Positions 62,112-64,000 of a stretch of DNA of 64,000 bases are shown here, piece by piece. The notes under the pieces are model-generated. The model saw only the letters and a list, made by a program, of their open reading frames with translations. It was not told where the DNA came from and made no database searches. Source of the stretch: an uncultured Lachnospiraceae bacterium (GTDB taxonomy: Bacteria; Bacillota; Clostridia; Lachnospirales; Lachnospiraceae). The stretch lies in the NCBI GenBank assembly GCA_949840805.1, contig CATKXR010000012.1, forward strand, positions 25,203 to 89,202. The letters are read 5' to 3'. The first letter of the stretch is position 1, and each line of letters begins with the position of its first letter. The position numbers were made by a program, and so were the translations under genes.

Positions 62112-63898
62112 AAAAAGACAGGATTTCCAGGGCCGCTGCTGCTTTGGCGCCTGCGGCGTTGATTCTGGTCCTCCAGGGGGCAGGGGTCTTTTCCGGAACG
62201 GACATGCGGCTGAAGGATTACCGGTATCAGAAGGGAGGCCTTATAGATCCGGACATTTATGTAATTGGCATTGACGAGGAAACGATGATAAAGTACGGGG
62301 CCTGGCAGAATTTCAGCAGGAGCGGTACGGCCCGTCTGTTAGAGCAGCTAAACGGGGATCCTGACCTGGCTCCGTCAGTCATTGGGCTTGACGTGGGCTT
62401 TTTCGGGGAGACAAATCCGGAGGCAGACCAGGCTTTGGCAGAGGCGGCGGCATTACAGGATAATGTGGTCACTACTTCCTACGCCACTTTTGGCAAGGCT
62501 ATCGAAGATGACGGCGGCGGATTCTCCGTAAAGGAGCAGGTAGTCACCTATGAACAGCCTTATGACGCCCTGAAGGAAAATGTGTCCTGGGGGTTTAGTA
62601 ATGTTCCCCTGGATTCTGACGGGATTGTGCGCCATTCTATGGGCCGTATTCTTGTGGGAGAAGATATCCGGTATAGCTTTGCGGCTGAATTATACCGGAA
62701 ATATGTGGGAGACCTGCCTTCACAGGTGTCAAGGCGGGAATCCATGAGTTATATCCCCTTTACCGGAAAGCCTTATGATTACTATGGCTCGGAGACGGCA
62801 GGGCTTTCTTTTGCCGCCGTGGCAGACGGGGAGATTCCCGCGGAACTGTTTGCCGGGGCCATTGTCCTGGTCGGCCCCTACAGCACCGGCATGATGGACT
62901 CTTATTACACGGCCATTGACCATGCGGTACCCATGTATGGAGTGGAGGTGCATGCGAATATTCTTCAGGCAATGCTGGAAGACAACAGGAAAACAGAGCT
63001 TCCAAAGGCGGCCGGACTGGCGATCACCGCCGTGCTGCTGCTTGTAATGGCAGGCGTCTCCATAACGGGAAAAATGAAAACGAGGGTATTTGCGGCGGCG
63101 GTTTTAGCGGCCGGATACTGGATTGGGGCCGGCGCCGCCTACGAGAACGGATATGTGCTGCCTCTTTTGTATCCTCTGGCGGCAATTGTGGTAAGCCTGG
63201 TCTTTTATGTGGCGGAAAGCTATGTGCGGGAGCGCATGGCGAAAAAGCACCTGCAGCAGATTTTCGGGAAATACGTGTCCGGGCAGGTGGTTTCCAACAT
63301 TTTGAAGGAAGGGGAAGCTGCTTTAAAGCTTGGGGGACAGAAGAAGGATATCGCAGTGCTTTTCGTGGATATCCGGGGCTTTACTCCTCTGTCAGAATCC
63401 CTGCCTCCGGAAAAGGTAGTGGAGATTTTAAACCAGTATCTGGAACTGACTACCAGTGCGGTGTTTGGCAATGAAGGGACGGTAGATAAGTTTATCGGAG
63501 ATGCAACCATGGCCATTTACAATGCTCCCATGAATCTGGACGATTATGTATACCGGGCGGTCAAGACCGGGCTGGATATGGTGGAGGGAGCAAAAAAATT
63601 AGAAAAGAAACTGGAACAGATCACGGATAAAAAGGTTGGTTTTGGAATCGGAGTCAATTGCGGGGACGCTGTTATCGGAAATATCGGCACCAGCCGCCGC
63701 ATGGACTATACGGCTATCGGCAACACGGTCAATACGGCGGCTCGGCTGGAGAGCCAGGCAAAGGCGGGGGAAGTGCTGGTCAGTGAAGAGGTGTACCAGA
63801 GAGTGAAGGACCGGTTTATATTTGAATATCTGGGAGAGAGGAAACTGAAGGGAATTGCAGAGGAAGCAAAGATCTATCGGGCGAAAGGGATAAAGTAA
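62108..63898 (+). CDS. CHASE2-domain class III adenylate cyclase
   Basis: A 596-residue membrane enzyme. An N-terminal TM helix (about 8-27) is followed by an extracellular CHASE2 sensor (about 30-290), three TM helices (about 300-370) and a class III cyclase domain (about 405-596). Metal-binding Asp421 (FVDIRGFT) and Asp465 (GDATMAIYN) are intact, as are the adenine-selecting Lys461 and Asp533 and the transition-state residues N542/R546 (NTAAR). It should make cAMP in response to an extracellular signal. Coupled by a 4-base overlap to the NHL gene. Its product fits the cNMP-binding phosphatase encoded 6 kb upstream. Confidence 0.92.
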   Translation: MKKDRISRAAAALAPAALILVLQGAGVFSGTDMRLKDYRYQKGGLIDPDIYVIGIDEETMIKYGAWQNFSRSGTARLLEQLNGDPDLAPSVIGLDVGFFGETNPEADQALAEAAALQDNVVTTSYATFGKAIEDDGGGFSVKEQVVTYEQPYDALKENVSWGFSNVPLDSDGIVRHSMGRILVGEDIRYSFAAELYRKYVGDLPSQVSRRESMSYIPFTGKPYDYYGSETAGLSFAAVADGEIPAELFAGAIVLVGPYSTGMMDSYYTAIDHAVPMYGVEVHANILQAMLEDNRKTELPKAAGLAITAVLLLVMAGVSITGKMKTRVFAAAVLAAGYWIGAGAAYENGYVLPLLYPLAAIVVSLVFYVAESYVRERMAKKHLQQIFGKYVSGQVVSNILKEGEAALKLGGQKKDIAVLFVDIRGFTPLSESLPPEKVVEILNQYLELTTSAVFGNEGTVDKFIGDATMAIYNAPMNLDDYVYRAVKTGLDMVEGAKKLEKKLEQITDKKVGFGIGVNCGDAVIGNIGTSRRMDYTAIGNTVNTAARLESQAKAGEVLVSEEVYQRVKDRFIFEYLGERKLKGIAEEAKIYRAKGIK

Positions 63899-64000
63899 AG
63901 AGGGAAGAGGCTGTCGGGAAATGTTAAAGTCCGTTTTCCGGCGCCCCTTCCCTTTCTTTATGAATCGCGGCTTTACTTTTTATGTTTTCTGCCCTATAAT
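63899..64000. other. End of window, no gene seen
   Basis: The last 102 bases hold no open frame of note. A weak CGGGAAA...TTTTCCG pairing might be a terminator, but there is no clean T-tract. Confidence 0.3.

Noticed and set aside
27760..63898. The cluster as an integrative conjugative element
   Set aside because: No relaxase, integrase, excisionase, replication or partition gene was found in it, and the lone recombinase is 13 kb upstream on the other strand with unrelated genes between. Not fully excluded because the right flank is unseen.

Overview
The window looks like a chromosomal piece of a Gram-positive, low-to-medium GC gut clostridium, most likely Lachnospiraceae of the Enterocloster/Hungatella/Lachnoclostridium type. 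This is inferred from strong AGGAGG ribosome sites, the single-membrane secretion logic, a T-box in front of an aspS-gatCAB operon, VanW and CAP-domain wall proteins, and roughly 50% GC. No rRNA, tRNA, CRISPR array or insertion sequence was seen.

Layout. 1-6.1 kb: the tail of an unknown gene, then a DUF3798 lipoprotein with a sugar-type ABC transporter (double ATPase and two permeases). 6.1-19.2 kb: mixed housekeeping and surface genes. These are a two-sensor GGDEF(degenerate)-EAL protein, a HIT protein, a zinc-ribbon/LRR membrane protein, a TM1266-type regulator, an orphan FeoB-like G domain, a repeat-bearing CAP protein, a lone tyrosine recombinase, a hybrid histidine kinase and a VanW protein. 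19.3-26 kb: a T-box-controlled aspS-gatC-gatA-gatB operon for tRNA-dependent amidation, then an aspartate aminotransferase. 26-27.5 kb, minus strand: a GT2 glycosyltransferase and a LytTR response regulator.

27.76-63.9 kb is the notable part: about 36 kb and 25 co-oriented genes, many overlapping or tightly spaced. It encodes (i) a type IV secretion core: VirD4-like coupling ATPase, two VirB6-like membrane proteins, a VirB3-VirB4 fusion and a VirB2-like pilin, but no relaxase, integrase or replication gene; (ii) envelope parts: two related single-pass surface proteins with Ig-like ends, an SBP-like lipoprotein and a large lipoprotein; (iii) four large unrecognised proteins. One of these carries a PI3/PI4-kinase-like catalytic signature. 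Another is its degenerate, membrane-anchored paralogue with cell-wall-binding repeats. The other two are tandem paralogues. Part (iv) is a complete signalling set: RsbW-like kinase, two STAS proteins, a PP2C phosphatase with a cyclic-nucleotide-binding domain, a CHASE2 adenylate cyclase, an MBL-fold hydrolase of a family related to phosphodiesterases, a FecR-domain protein and an NHL protein; and (v) a PMT-type mannosyltransferase.

My reading, which is inference, is that this is a dedicated protein-translocating type IV secretion system rather than a conjugative element. Its output would be controlled by a cAMP-sensitive partner switch encoded in the same cluster, and the large cytoplasmic proteins would be candidate substrates or regulators.
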